A stretch of DNA of 64,000 bases from Paenibacillus sp. Root52 (GTDB lineage Bacteria > Bacillota > Bacilli > Paenibacillales > Paenibacillaceae), in contig NZ_LMFO01000005.1 of NCBI RefSeq assembly GCF_001426865.1, positions 124,001-188,000 of the forward strand, written 5' to 3'. This document shows positions 46,319 to 54,978 of the stretch, in pieces. Position 1 is the stretch's first letter; each line of letters opens with the position of its first letter. Below the pieces are notes generated by a model. It saw nothing but the letters and a program-made list of their open reading frames with translations. It was not told where the DNA came from and did no database searches. The translations under genes were made by a program, and so were the position numbers.

Positions 46319-47336
46319 TCCCAACATTCACCCGATGGAAGAGTTGAAGAGACATTTAAGGCAGATTCTAGATGTCATCCCACCGCAATCGGAGATATTT
46401 TATATCGACTATCCTGTGTACAACAATGGTGGGGATCTGCTCATTATGAAAGGCACGGAGGCCTTCTTCAAAGATAACGATATTCGTGTTCTCCAGAGAT
46501 ACAGTGTATGGGATGTTCCTTTTCCGCTCAATATTCCCAAAGATGCCATCATTGTAATGCAAGGTGGAGGGAATTTTGGTGACTTATATCCCGTTCATCA
46601 GAAGATGCGAGAGAAGATTATTGCAGGCCATCCAAAGAATCGCATTGTGATATTGCCGCAGACGATTTTTTTCAAAAGCGACATTGAGCTGAAAAAGACA
46701 GCAAAAGTGCTTAATTTTCATAAAGATCTACATTTCTATGTTAGAGATCAGACCACCTATGAGCTGGCTCTGAAGGAATTTAATCAGACGAGTGTATATC
46801 TCTGCCCGGATATGGCACATCAACTCTGGCCGATTCAGCCCAAAGGTAAGGCGGTTCTGGATCGACTATTTTTTTTCAGGGAAGATATTGAGAAGAACAA
46901 AGAACAGCTCAAATATGAATCAGCCGCTAAAGGGGATGGAGCATTTCTAGATTGGAACACGCTATACAACCGGGTGGATCGCAAAATCATTCGCATGGTG
47001 ACATCCAGTCTGAAAGCTCGTAATACCTTCTTGCCTGTTCAATGGTTCTGGTCGAAGTACTCCGACTATATGGTACATAAGGCTATCAAGAACTTCTCGA
47101 AATACAAAAATGTGACGACCTCTAGGTTGCATGGGCACATTCTGGCATGTTTGCTCGATCAACCGAACGTGCTATTAGATAACTCGTATGGCAAAAACTC
47201 CAACTACTATTGGGCATGGACGCGCAACAATCCCAAAGGCATATTGGAGTCGGGTCAGACGGACACGTATAGCAAATCGGTGGATAAAACCAAAGCCAAT
47301 GGCTCCGTTGCATTGTCCGATGGTACGGCGTTATGA
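46308..47336 (+). CDS. Polysaccharide pyruvyl transferase family protein
   Basis: A 342-residue enzyme that adds a pyruvate ketal from phosphoenolpyruvate to a sugar, giving the polymer negative charge. Family features are IFYIDYPVYNNGGDLLIMKG at the N-terminus, VMQGGGNFGDLYPVHQ, IVILPQTIFFKS, YLCPDMAHQLWP and the C-terminal VTTSRLHGHILACLLDQPNV with DNSYGKN. The ATG at 46308 lies seven bases after AAGGAGGA; the ATG at 46302 is too close. It resembles EpsI/EpsO-like proteins. Confidence 0.92.
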   Translation: MLANPNIHPMEELKRHLRQILDVIPPQSEIFYIDYPVYNNGGDLLIMKGTEAFFKDNDIRVLQRYSVWDVPFPLNIPKDAIIVMQGGGNFGDLYPVHQKMREKIIAGHPKNRIVILPQTIFFKSDIELKKTAKVLNFHKDLHFYVRDQTTYELALKEFNQTSVYLCPDMAHQLWPIQPKGKAVLDRLFFFREDIEKNKEQLKYESAAKGDGAFLDWNTLYNRVDRKIIRMVTSSLKARNTFLPVQWFWSKYSDYMVHKAIKNFSKYKNVTTSRLHGHILACLLDQPNVLLDNSYGKNSNYYWAWTRNNPKGILESGQTDTYSKSVDKTKANGSVALSDGTAL

Positions 47337-48751
47337 GAAGCATTCTATTATCTGGTGGATCAGGCAAACGACTCTGGCCATTGTCCAATGATTCCAGATC
47401 CAAGCAATTTCTGAAAGTTCTACGTAATCCCGAGGGTAGACCGGAATCCATGGTACAGCGGGTTTGGCGGCAGCTCGGTCAATCTGGACTTGCGTCTGAG
47501 GCGCTTGTAGCCACAAGTTTACCTCAAGTTGAGATTCTGACTGCACAGCTTGGCGATGACGTGAAGCTGATTGTTGAGCCTGAGCGTAGAGATACGTTTC
47601 CATCGATCGCACTTGCGGCTTCGTATCTGTATTCCGTGGAAAGTGTGAGTTTACATGAGACGATTGCCGTACTACCCGTTGATCCTTTTGTGGAAAAAGA
47701 GTTCTTCGATGTGCTGGCAACCTTGCCAGATCTGCTCGATAAGTCGGGTGCGGATCTTGCGCTGATGGGTGTGGTGCCCACCTACCCTTCAGAGAAATAT
47801 GGGTATATTATTCCGGAGAATACATCCTCTGAGAATAAGGAGTCCAACCGCAATAGTAAGTTCTACGATGATAAGCAAGATCGTTACGTTAACGTAGCGA
47901 AGTTTCAAGAGAAACCCTGCGAATCCGATGCAGCCGCCATGATTGAACAGGCTGCCTTATGGAATTGCGGGGTTTTTGCGTTCAAGTTAGGTTATCTGAT
48001 CAATCTACTCATTGATATGGAGCTGCCTATTCAATACGACGAGATACTGAAGCAGTATGGACGACTACACAAGATTAGCTTCGATTATCAGGTTGTCGAG
48101 CAGGCAAGCCACATTATTGCTGTGCCCTACGATGGCTACTGGAAAGACCTTGGAACATGGAACACACTCACGGAGGAGATGAATGCTCCAATTGTGGGCA
48201 AGGGATGGATCACAGCGGATTCAACCAATACCCATCTCATCAACGAATTGAATATTCCGGTGGCTATCCTCGGTCTCTCCGACATTGTGGTAGCGGTTAG
48301 CCCTGACGGCATTCTAGTCAGTGATAAGGATGCAAGTCCGCGAATTAAGGAAATTGTGAAGCATGAAGATCAGCGCCCCATGTATGAGGAACGTAGATGG
48401 GGCTGTTATCGCGTGCTTGATTATACAAGGAATGAGGGCGGTGACGAGGTATTAACCAAACGCATCTGCATCAGCCCCGAACGAAATCTGAGTTATCAAT
48501 ATCATCGACTGCGCAATGAAGTGTGGACAGTGGTATCCGGAACGGGCGAACTCATTCTGGACGGTGTAAGTCGAATGATCCGTCAGGGGGATACGGTCAT
48601 TATTGATCGAGGAATGCTGCATTCCGTCAAAGCCTTCTCGGAGCTTGAGATTATTGAGGTTCAGATCGGTAGTCAATTGATCGAGGAAGACATTGTTCGG
48701 GTTGCTACACAGTGGCAGGACATCGTGAAAACGTATGTTAAGCATGCCTAA
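47333..48751 (+). CDS. manC: Mannose-1-phosphate guanylyltransferase / mannose-6-phosphate isomerase
   Basis: A 472-residue bifunctional-type enzyme supplying GDP-mannose. The N-terminal pyrophosphorylase signature is ILLSGGSGKRLWPLSND...KQFLKVL, with PERRDTFPSIALAA, and FQEKPCE. The C-terminal cupin of type II isomerases has RRWGCYRVLDY, LSYQYHRLRNEVWTVVSGTG and GMLHSVKAF. It starts within the preceding gene's stop (ATGA). No gmd or fcl genes are in view, so GDP-mannose may be used directly or converted elsewhere. Confidence 0.93.
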   Translation: MRSILLSGGSGKRLWPLSNDSRSKQFLKVLRNPEGRPESMVQRVWRQLGQSGLASEALVATSLPQVEILTAQLGDDVKLIVEPERRDTFPSIALAASYLYSVESVSLHETIAVLPVDPFVEKEFFDVLATLPDLLDKSGADLALMGVVPTYPSEKYGYIIPENTSSENKESNRNSKFYDDKQDRYVNVAKFQEKPCESDAAAMIEQAALWNCGVFAFKLGYLINLLIDMELPIQYDEILKQYGRLHKISFDYQVVEQASHIIAVPYDGYWKDLGTWNTLTEEMNAPIVGKGWITADSTNTHLINELNIPVAILGLSDIVVAVSPDGILVSDKDASPRIKEIVKHEDQRPMYEERRWGCYRVLDYTRNEGGDEVLTKRICISPERNLSYQYHRLRNEVWTVVSGTGELILDGVSRMIRQGDTVIIDRGMLHSVKAFSELEIIEVQIGSQLIEEDIVRVATQWQDIVKTYVKHA

Positions 48752-48781
48752 CAACTACTTAGGAAGATGGGGGATATGGCG

Positions 48782-50113
48782 ATGAATATTACAGTGATTG
48801 GAACGGGGTATGTAGGTTTAGTTTCGGGTGTGTGCTTCTCTGAGATTGGAAACAACGTTATCTGTGTAGATAATAATCCGGACAAAGTTGCGCTGCTTAG
48901 AGAAGGTAATGTGCCTATTTATGAGCCAGGACTGAAAGAACTAATGAATGCCAATGTGAAAGCAGGCAGATTATCATTCACCGAAGATATCGGTGAGGCG
49001 ATTAACCGCTCAGACATCATTATAATCGCTGTAGGTACACCTTCCTTGCCGAATGGTGAGGCCAACTTAAGTTACGTTGAACTTGTTGCCAAACAAATTG
49101 GTTCTCATATTGATAGTTACAAAATAATTATGACTAAAAGCACGGTTCCTGTCGGAACAAACGACCGGATCCAAGAATGGATTAGCAGTTTGACTCAGCA
49201 TGCATTTGATATGGCATCGGTTCCTGAGTTTTTGCGTGAAGGAACTGCGGTGAAGGACACGTTATACCCTGATCGGATTGTCATTGGAACAGCTAGTGAG
49301 CGTGCTGTTGCGACGCTTAAGGAGCTGCATCAGCCTTTGACGGATCAGATCATTACTACGGATATTCGATCCGCAGAGATGATTAAGTATGCATCCAATG
49401 CCTTTTTGGCAACCAAAATATCCTTTATCAATGAAATTTCAAATATCTGTGAGAAGGTGGGGGCAGACGTCAGTCGAGTTGCTGAAGGTATGGGGTATGA
49501 CAAGCGGATTGGCTCTTCCTTCCTAAAAGCAGGCATTGGCTATGGTGGCTCATGCTTCCCTAAAGATACACAAGCGCTGATTCAAATTGCAGGCAATGTC
49601 GATTATGACTTTAAATTGTTGAAATCAGTAGTCGAAGTGAATAAGGATCAGCGTTTCAACGTCATTCGTAAACTAGAAGAGGCATTGGATGTACTGGATG
49701 GCAAACAAATTGCGGTGTGGGGCCTCGCCTTCAAACCGGATACGGATGATGTACGGGATGCGCCAGCGATTGAGATTATTCAGCGCCTGCTAGATCAGGG
49801 AGCGACGGTTAAAGCTTACGATCCTATAGCTACAGAGAATTTCCGGAAGGAGGTCGATTCACCAGCAATCTCATGGGCTTCAAGTGCGATGGAAGCTGCT
49901 CGGGATGCTCATGCACTCTGTGTCCTGACCGAATGGAAGGAATTCATGGAGGTTGATCTGGCTGAACTAGCTGCACATATGGATCAACCGATTCTCATCG
50001 ATGGAAGAAATATATATGAAGAAGATCAGATTAAGGATACACCATTTCAATATTACTCCGTTGGACGTCCTGGCTTGACCAATATCGATGGTAGAAAAAC
50101 AGCAGTTCTGTGA
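48782..50113 (+). CDS. UDP-glucose 6-dehydrogenase
   Basis: A 443-residue NAD-dependent enzyme making UDP-glucuronate for the EPS. The Rossmann motif is NITVIGTGYVGLVSGVCFSE, then YEPGLKELM, GTPSLPNGEANLSYV, STVPVGT and the catalytic Cys in GIGYGGSCFPKDTQAL. The C-terminal domain begins WGLAFKPDTDDVRDAPAIEI. Several ATGs are near the start (48767, 48776, 48782); the last is eight bases after GGGGG and begins exactly at the family's usual MNITVIG. It is coupled to the LytR-like gene downstream. Confidence 0.95.
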   Translation: MNITVIGTGYVGLVSGVCFSEIGNNVICVDNNPDKVALLREGNVPIYEPGLKELMNANVKAGRLSFTEDIGEAINRSDIIIIAVGTPSLPNGEANLSYVELVAKQIGSHIDSYKIIMTKSTVPVGTNDRIQEWISSLTQHAFDMASVPEFLREGTAVKDTLYPDRIVIGTASERAVATLKELHQPLTDQIITTDIRSAEMIKYASNAFLATKISFINEISNICEKVGADVSRVAEGMGYDKRIGSSFLKAGIGYGGSCFPKDTQALIQIAGNVDYDFKLLKSVVEVNKDQRFNVIRKLEEALDVLDGKQIAVWGLAFKPDTDDVRDAPAIEIIQRLLDQGATVKAYDPIATENFRKEVDSPAISWASSAMEAARDAHALCVLTEWKEFMEVDLAELAAHMDQPILIDGRNIYEEDQIKDTPFQYYSVGRPGLTNIDGRKTAVL

Positions 50114-50127
50114 CCGGAGGCATGAAC

Positions 50128-51054
50128 ATGAAACTCAAACGGGGAATCCAAATTTCGTTAGTGATTCTGTCTCTCATGATAGCGATTGTGCTCGGTTATG
50201 CAGTCTATCTGTATCTTAACGTTAAATCGGCTGCAAATGACATCTATGAGCCCCGGGAACCGGTCAAACAGGTATCTATCGTGGATAACAGGGGAGGCGG
50301 TGGATTCCCCATCGATTTGGAGAACGAGGAACCGTTCAATGCCCTAATTCTAGGTGTTGATACACGTGCCAATGATCATGGACGCTCTGACACCATGATT
50401 GTGCTCAGTGTGAATCCAGCTCAAAAGTCCGTACTCATGTTCAATATTCCTCGCGATACTCGCACCAGTATCGTGGGGCGTGGAACAGAGGACAAAATCA
50501 ACCATGCCTATGCCTTTGGCGGCGTAAATATGTCTGTGCAAACCGTTGAGCAATTCCTCGGTGTACCAATGCACTATTATTTGAAGGTGGATATGGAAGG
50601 ATTTGCGCGAGTTATTGATTTAGTTGGTGGTGTAGATGTGGAAAATCCATTTGCTTTTGAATATGAGGGCTATCAATTCGACAAGGGTACGATTCACTTG
50701 GATGGTGCGAATGCGTTGGGTTTCTCTCGCATGCGTTATGAGGACCCGAAGGGTGATCTGGGACGTAATGACCGGCAACGGGAAATTATTAAACAGGTAT
50801 TGAAAAGCACGGTGCAAGTCTCCACGGTGTTTCAGTTGGAGTCACTGCTTGGAGAAGTGAGCGAACATGTCAAAACAGATGTTTCGTTTGATGAAATGAA
50901 GCATATGCTCACCAAATATCGTAACGTGCTGGAGCATGTCGAATCGGTTGAAATTAAAGGCACTGGCAAAAAAATAGACGGAGTATATTATTACATGGTG
51001 GAACAGTCTGAAAAAGATCGTATACATCAGTTGATCAAAGAACACTCCGGGTAA
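50128..51054 (+). CDS. LytR-CpsA-Psr (LCP) family protein
   Basis: A 308-residue membrane-anchored phosphotransferase that attaches lipid-linked glycopolymers to peptidoglycan. The N-terminal membrane helix is about residues 5-30 (IQISLVILSLMIAIVLGYAV). The LCP domain shows NALILGVDTRANDHGRSDTM with the metal-binding Asp/Arg pair, LMFNIPRDTRTSI, and ALGFSRMRYEDPKGDLGRND with the lipid-phosphate arginines. The ATG at 50128 has GGAGG seven bases upstream. Its presence suggests part of the polysaccharide is bound to the wall. Confidence 0.93.
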   Translation: MKLKRGIQISLVILSLMIAIVLGYAVYLYLNVKSAANDIYEPREPVKQVSIVDNRGGGGFPIDLENEEPFNALILGVDTRANDHGRSDTMIVLSVNPAQKSVLMFNIPRDTRTSIVGRGTEDKINHAYAFGGVNMSVQTVEQFLGVPMHYYLKVDMEGFARVIDLVGGVDVENPFAFEYEGYQFDKGTIHLDGANALGFSRMRYEDPKGDLGRNDRQREIIKQVLKSTVQVSTVFQLESLLGEVSEHVKTDVSFDEMKHMLTKYRNVLEHVESVEIKGTGKKIDGVYYYMVEQSEKDRIHQLIKEHSG

Positions 51055-51075
51055 ATGGAAATGGGGGTGAACCAC

Positions 51076-53199
51076 ATGCGTAGGTTCAGGCTACCTAAAT
51101 TATTACTGATCGTAGTGCTAATGTACACACTCATGATTCCAACAACGACAAATGTAGTTCAGTCTGCTGAGAGTTATCAATGGAGTTCGATCCCCGTTGG
51201 CGGTGGAGGTTACGTCACAGGGATAGTTATTCACCCTACCGAGCCTGACTTAATCTATGCTCGTACAGACATCGGAGGCGTATACCGACTCGATCCGGCG
51301 AATAACAGATGGATTCCGTTACTGGATCATATTGAATCAAATGAAAGCAATCTGTACGGTATGGATGGAATTGCGCTGGATCATCAGAATCCGAATATCA
51401 TCTATGTTGCTGCTGGGAAGTATGCGAATGGCAGCCCGAGTGATGTGCTGAAATCGACAGACCGTGGTGCAACGTGGATACGAACCGGATTGAATCTGCG
51501 TAATGTCTCTAATGGTAATATTCATAGAGCCATGGGTGAGAACATTGCAGTTAATCCAACAAGCTCAAGCTTTCTGCATGTCGGTACGAGATACAACGGT
51601 TTATATGTATCCAATAACGGAGGAAGCACCTGGAGCCATGTACGAGAAGTGCCTTATGGCATTGCAGGACAGGGAATTCGCAGCGTTGTCTATGGGGTTA
51701 ATCCATCAGCTAAGCATGAGCAAGTCGTGTATGCAGGAATCAGAGGTGTAGGCATTTTCTCCAAAATGAAACGAAGTAATGGGGTGGTGGCCTGGGAGCT
51801 CATCCGGAACAGTCCAGATAGCGTAGCGCGGATGACCGTTTCCAAAAGTGGGGTTTTGTATGCCACTACCGATAACAAAGGTGTCTTTAAATACAACGGC
51901 AGACAGTGGACCAATATTACTCCGAGTTCGGCCTACTCATCCTATTATGGGATCAGTATAGATCCTTCAAATGATAATCACATCTTGGCTGCTGTTCGAA
52001 CGGGTGGCAGTAACTTACCATTGTATCGCTCCACGAATGGTGGGCAGACCTGGGTTAATGTAAACAAAACGTTGAACGACAGACCGTCATGGTGGACACC
52101 GAATATGTTCTTTTCTGCAACAGCAAGTGTTGTATTTGATCCTCATCATCCCGGCAGAGTATACGTTTCCGATTGGTCAGGTGTCTATAAGACAGATAAT
52201 ATTACGGCACAGAATACGCAATGGGATGCGATTACAGATGGGCATGAGGAGCTTGTGGCATTAGCTGGTTCAGCACCACCAAAAGGAACTCCTTTCTTTA
52301 GTGGTGTCGCAGACCAGACTGGATTTGCCCATTCGGATGTCTATCGTACACCGACTAGAAAGTTGCAGCTTGAAGGTATGAAAGAAGTGGTCAGTATCGA
52401 CTATCACGAAGCTGACCCGAATCAGATGATTTTCTTGGGCAGTAACGATTGGTATGGAACCATTACCCAACTGTTTATTTCATCAGATAGTGGTCAGACT
52501 GCTACTGCTGTGAATGTACCTGATGGCTCCAAATTGGGGCGTGTCGCATACTCAGCCACGAACCCGAATTTGATCATTTATTTGCCGCAAACCGGCAAAG
52601 CCGTAAGGAGCACGAATAAGGGAGCAAGCTGGCAGAGTATGACCGGGCTGCCATCCAATGAAAATGATGCAGATACGATATTCACATATAATGAGAGACT
52701 CGCTGGAGATCGAATCAACGGTAATAAGTTTTATATGTATTCCGCGGGTCATCTGTACCGCACGACCAATGGAGGAGCGAATTGGTATAAAGCCAACTCC
52801 AGCCGATTGCCGAGCGGCGGGAAAATTAAGGTGGAGGCTGCACCAGGATTGGGGAATGTAGTTTGGGTTAGCCTGGGGGATGCCGGATTGTATGCTTCTA
52901 GCAGCTCTGGCACTACATTTACCAAATTGCCTAATGTGCAGTCGTCTGAATTATTTGCTTTTGGCAAAGGAAAACCAGGTACGCTTAATCCTGCAGTGTT
53001 TATCTATGGAACCGTCAATAACGTAAAAGGGTTTTACCGTTCCGATAATATGGGACTGACCTGGCAGAACATCTCACCAGCTACCGGAATCGGTCTTGGA
53101 AATGAACCCCAAGTGCTGGAAGCGGATCGCCAGACGTATGGGAAGGTCTATGTAGGTACGAACGGTCGAGGTTTATTTACAGGCTCTATCGCCCAGTGA
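51076..53199 (+). CDS. Secreted GH74-like glycosidase (sialidase-fold beta-propeller)
   Basis: A 707-residue exported protein with a signal peptide (RLPKLLLIVVLMYTLMIPTT, cleavage near QSAES) and two beta-propellers. The GH74 opening is unmistakable: WSSIPVGGGGYVTGIVIHPT then LIYARTDIGGVYRLD, holding one catalytic Asp. GVADQTGFAHSDV about residue 415 aligns with the second catalytic Asp region (GD..GF.H). Asp-box repeats such as STDRGATW, SNNGGSTW, STNGGQTW and RTTNGGANW are frequent. The end has YGKVYVGTNGRGLF. Known GH74 enzymes are endo-xyloglucanases; inside an EPS operon it more likely trims or depolymerises the organism's own polymer. The ATG at 51076 follows TGGGGGTG. Confidence 0.85.
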   Translation: MRRFRLPKLLLIVVLMYTLMIPTTTNVVQSAESYQWSSIPVGGGGYVTGIVIHPTEPDLIYARTDIGGVYRLDPANNRWIPLLDHIESNESNLYGMDGIALDHQNPNIIYVAAGKYANGSPSDVLKSTDRGATWIRTGLNLRNVSNGNIHRAMGENIAVNPTSSSFLHVGTRYNGLYVSNNGGSTWSHVREVPYGIAGQGIRSVVYGVNPSAKHEQVVYAGIRGVGIFSKMKRSNGVVAWELIRNSPDSVARMTVSKSGVLYATTDNKGVFKYNGRQWTNITPSSAYSSYYGISIDPSNDNHILAAVRTGGSNLPLYRSTNGGQTWVNVNKTLNDRPSWWTPNMFFSATASVVFDPHHPGRVYVSDWSGVYKTDNITAQNTQWDAITDGHEELVALAGSAPPKGTPFFSGVADQTGFAHSDVYRTPTRKLQLEGMKEVVSIDYHEADPNQMIFLGSNDWYGTITQLFISSDSGQTATAVNVPDGSKLGRVAYSATNPNLIIYLPQTGKAVRSTNKGASWQSMTGLPSNENDADTIFTYNERLAGDRINGNKFYMYSAGHLYRTTNGGANWYKANSSRLPSGGKIKVEAAPGLGNVVWVSLGDAGLYASSSSGTTFTKLPNVQSSELFAFGKGKPGTLNPAVFIYGTVNNVKGFYRSDNMGLTWQNISPATGIGLGNEPQVLEADRQTYGKVYVGTNGRGLFTGSIAQ

Positions 53200-53233
53200 T
53201 CTGTAGTGAGTTTGGTGAACATTAGAAAGAGAG

Positions 53234-53818
53234 ATGAAAGCGGTGATTACAATATTAGTAGAGGAGGGTTCACGGCGTAGGCGACATCATCATAAGCGGA
53301 GAAAATGGGGATACTTGCTTACCACGCTTATGATCGTGTCATGGATTTTGTTCATCTGGTCAATGTCGGCACAGTCGTATCAGGAGCAGACGATTCAGCC
53401 GTGGCTGCGTCAATGGTCTGGAGACATTCAATGGCTGTTAGCATTGCCTGATATCCAGTTCACCTATGGCGAGCATCATTATTCACTCAATGAACGACCT
53501 TTAGACTTTGCCGAGTTTGTATTTCGCAAAAGTGCGCATGTATTCGTGTATGCCGTACTGGGTGTACTTGTATACTGTGGGATGCGTTACCTAAGAAAAA
53601 GAACGATAACCAGTGTTGGGATTGCGCTGGTTGTGGTTGCCGTCATTGCCGCAGTGGATGAGTACATTCAGCATTTCAATCCTAGCCGAACAGCTTCTAT
53701 TCGAGATGTTGGAGTAGATCTAATTGGCGGCTTTTGCGGTGTGATGTTATGGTTAGCAGGCGTAGCGATTTATCGGAAATTAGGGTCAAGAGGTATCCGG
53801 AAGCGCTCTGAGCGGTGA
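53234..53818 (+). CDS. VanZ-family membrane protein
   Basis: A 194-residue membrane protein with four helices. VanZ motifs are visible: WILFIWSMSAQSYQEQT, FVFRKSAHVFVYAVLGVLVY and DEYIQHFNPSRTASIRDVGV with a final GGFCGVMLW helix. The N-terminus is very basic (RRRRHHHKRRK). VanZ proteins give low-level teicoplanin resistance in some backgrounds, but most members occur in envelope loci with unknown function. Here it follows the EPS hydrolase by 34 bases and is likely cotranscribed. Confidence 0.9.
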   Translation: MKAVITILVEEGSRRRRHHHKRRKWGYLLTTLMIVSWILFIWSMSAQSYQEQTIQPWLRQWSGDIQWLLALPDIQFTYGEHHYSLNERPLDFAEFVFRKSAHVFVYAVLGVLVYCGMRYLRKRTITSVGIALVVVAVIAAVDEYIQHFNPSRTASIRDVGVDLIGGFCGVMLWLAGVAIYRKLGSRGIRKRSER

Positions 53819-53914
53819 GCAACGCCATTTCCCAGGAAATCAGACGATATTGTTGCAGCTTCTACTTGTCCGTCCTCCATCATAGATATGGAAGGAGGAC
53901 AGGGAGGGACAGGG

Positions 53915-54430
53915 ATGCTGCGAAGAAGGCAACGCAATGAGATGTTCAAAAAGGTTGGATTTATCATCATTGTACTATTGTTGTTATGGCTTATCGTAAG
54001 AACAGTTCCACATCTGTTCCGTGCCAGTGCTCCTGATGAGGCGGCAGCAGTTGTTGCTGAATTTTATCGCTATGAGCAGACAGGTGATTTCGGTAGTTCA
54101 TGGGAGCTGTTTCACCCGCTTATGAAGGAGCGATTCCCAAAGAGCACCTATGTGCAATCCAAAGCCCATATTTTTATGCAGCACTTTGGCGTGGAAACCT
54201 TTGGTCTGGAGATAGAGAAGCCTGAGCGTGAGTTCGACGTCAACATCATTGATGGCATGCAGGTATTTTCGGAAGCGTACAAAATGAATGTAACGATGAA
54301 ATATAAGAGCACATTTGGTGTGATTGACATGGTGCAGACCTGTTATGTCGTGCAAGATGGGAAGGAATGGGTGTTGCTTTGGTATTATCCTTCGAGCGGT
54401 GAGCCTCAGCAACACGAGAGCAGTGAATAG
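53915..54430 (+). CDS. Membrane-anchored NTF2-like protein of unknown function
   Basis: A 171-residue protein with one N-terminal membrane helix (KKVGFIIIVLLLLWLIVRTV about residues 10-30) and an outside domain. The domain starts DEAAAVVAEFYRYEQTGDFG and has SWELFHPLMKERFPKSTYVQ, as in NTF2/SnoaL-like folds, ending in beta strands (KEWVLLWYYPS). The ATG at 53915 follows GGGAGGGACAGGG. No specific function is known; it is the last gene before the cluster's terminator and may be an accessory envelope protein. Confidence 0.75.
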   Translation: MLRRRQRNEMFKKVGFIIIVLLLLWLIVRTVPHLFRASAPDEAAAVVAEFYRYEQTGDFGSSWELFHPLMKERFPKSTYVQSKAHIFMQHFGVETFGLEIEKPEREFDVNIIDGMQVFSEAYKMNVTMKYKSTFGVIDMVQTCYVVQDGKEWVLLWYYPSSGEPQQHESSE

Positions 54431-54501
54431 ATGGTGTGTAGTATATCTAATTTGATATATGCCCATAGTTTGAACCGAATTGTATCGCAAGTCCTTGAAG
54501 A

Positions 54502-54547
54502 AGCTCTATGAGTGCGAGACTTTTGTCGCATTTATAGAGCTTTTTTT
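54502..54547 (+). terminator. Intrinsic terminator closing the EPS cluster
   Basis: AGCTCTAT pairs with ATAGAGCT, with inner TGCGA/TCGCA, followed by seven T residues. Confidence 0.9.
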
Positions 54548-54578
54548 GTGTTTTTTCCTTTTTATAGCCGATATACTC

Positions 54579-54607
54579 TTGACAATAGTCCCAGTGTCAA
54601 GTAAATT
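54579..54607 (+). promoter_or_regulatory. Promoter of the Cys-rich/ABC exporter operon
   Basis: TTGACA (54579-54584), 17 bases, TAAATT (54602-54607): the same boxes and spacing as the EPS promoter at 33495. TTGACA and TGTCAA (54579-54600) are also inverted. Confidence 0.7.
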
Positions 54608-54615
54608 ACGAATTA

Positions 54616-54630
54616 GATACAAAATGTATC
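54616..54630 (+). promoter_or_regulatory. Candidate XRE operator O3
   Basis: GATACAAAATGTATC, perfect six-base arms, starting eight bases after the -10 box. It has the same half-sites as O1 at 33502. Confidence 0.65.
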
Positions 54631-54685
54631 AATTCTCAGCATCTAACGACAAATAACAGGGATCTCAGTGCTCCTTGTGAGGGGA

Positions 54686-54946
54686 ATGAATTCAGTGATC
54701 GAATCGAGTCGCTTTTATTGTGTCAGTTGTGGGAGGATTGTGTCGGTTGTTAGTAACTCAGACGAAGTTAAGGATGAGAGTTGCGGAGTCAATCAAGTAT
54801 TTCGCACCGGATTTTATCGAAGTGAGATGCCGCTAGGATGCTGTGGAACATGTCAGGTTCAGACGAAGCGACAGGAGAATGCCCAGTTTACAGGACAATA
54901 TACTAAAGATTATGATACACTGAATTCATATGAGAAACGGGCATGA
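54686..54946 (+). CDS. Small Cys-rich protein of unknown function
   Basis: An 86-residue cytosolic protein. It has C-x2-C (YCVSCGR), a lone Cys (DESCGV) and C-C-x2-C (GCCGTCQ), a spacing that could form a zinc ribbon. The tail (QFTGQYTKDYDTLNSYEKRA) is polar. I do not recognise the family. Starts are ambiguous: the ATG at 54686 abuts GAGGGGA, while a GTG three codons later (54695) is better spaced. It lies behind an operator-bearing promoter and just upstream of an ABC exporter, so it may be a sensor or accessory of that system. Confidence 0.6.
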   Translation: MNSVIESSRFYCVSCGRIVSVVSNSDEVKDESCGVNQVFRTGFYRSEMPLGCCGTCQVQTKRQENAQFTGQYTKDYDTLNSYEKRA

Positions 54947-54978
54947 ATGGTGAGCCCGTCGATGAGGGAGGGAATGGA

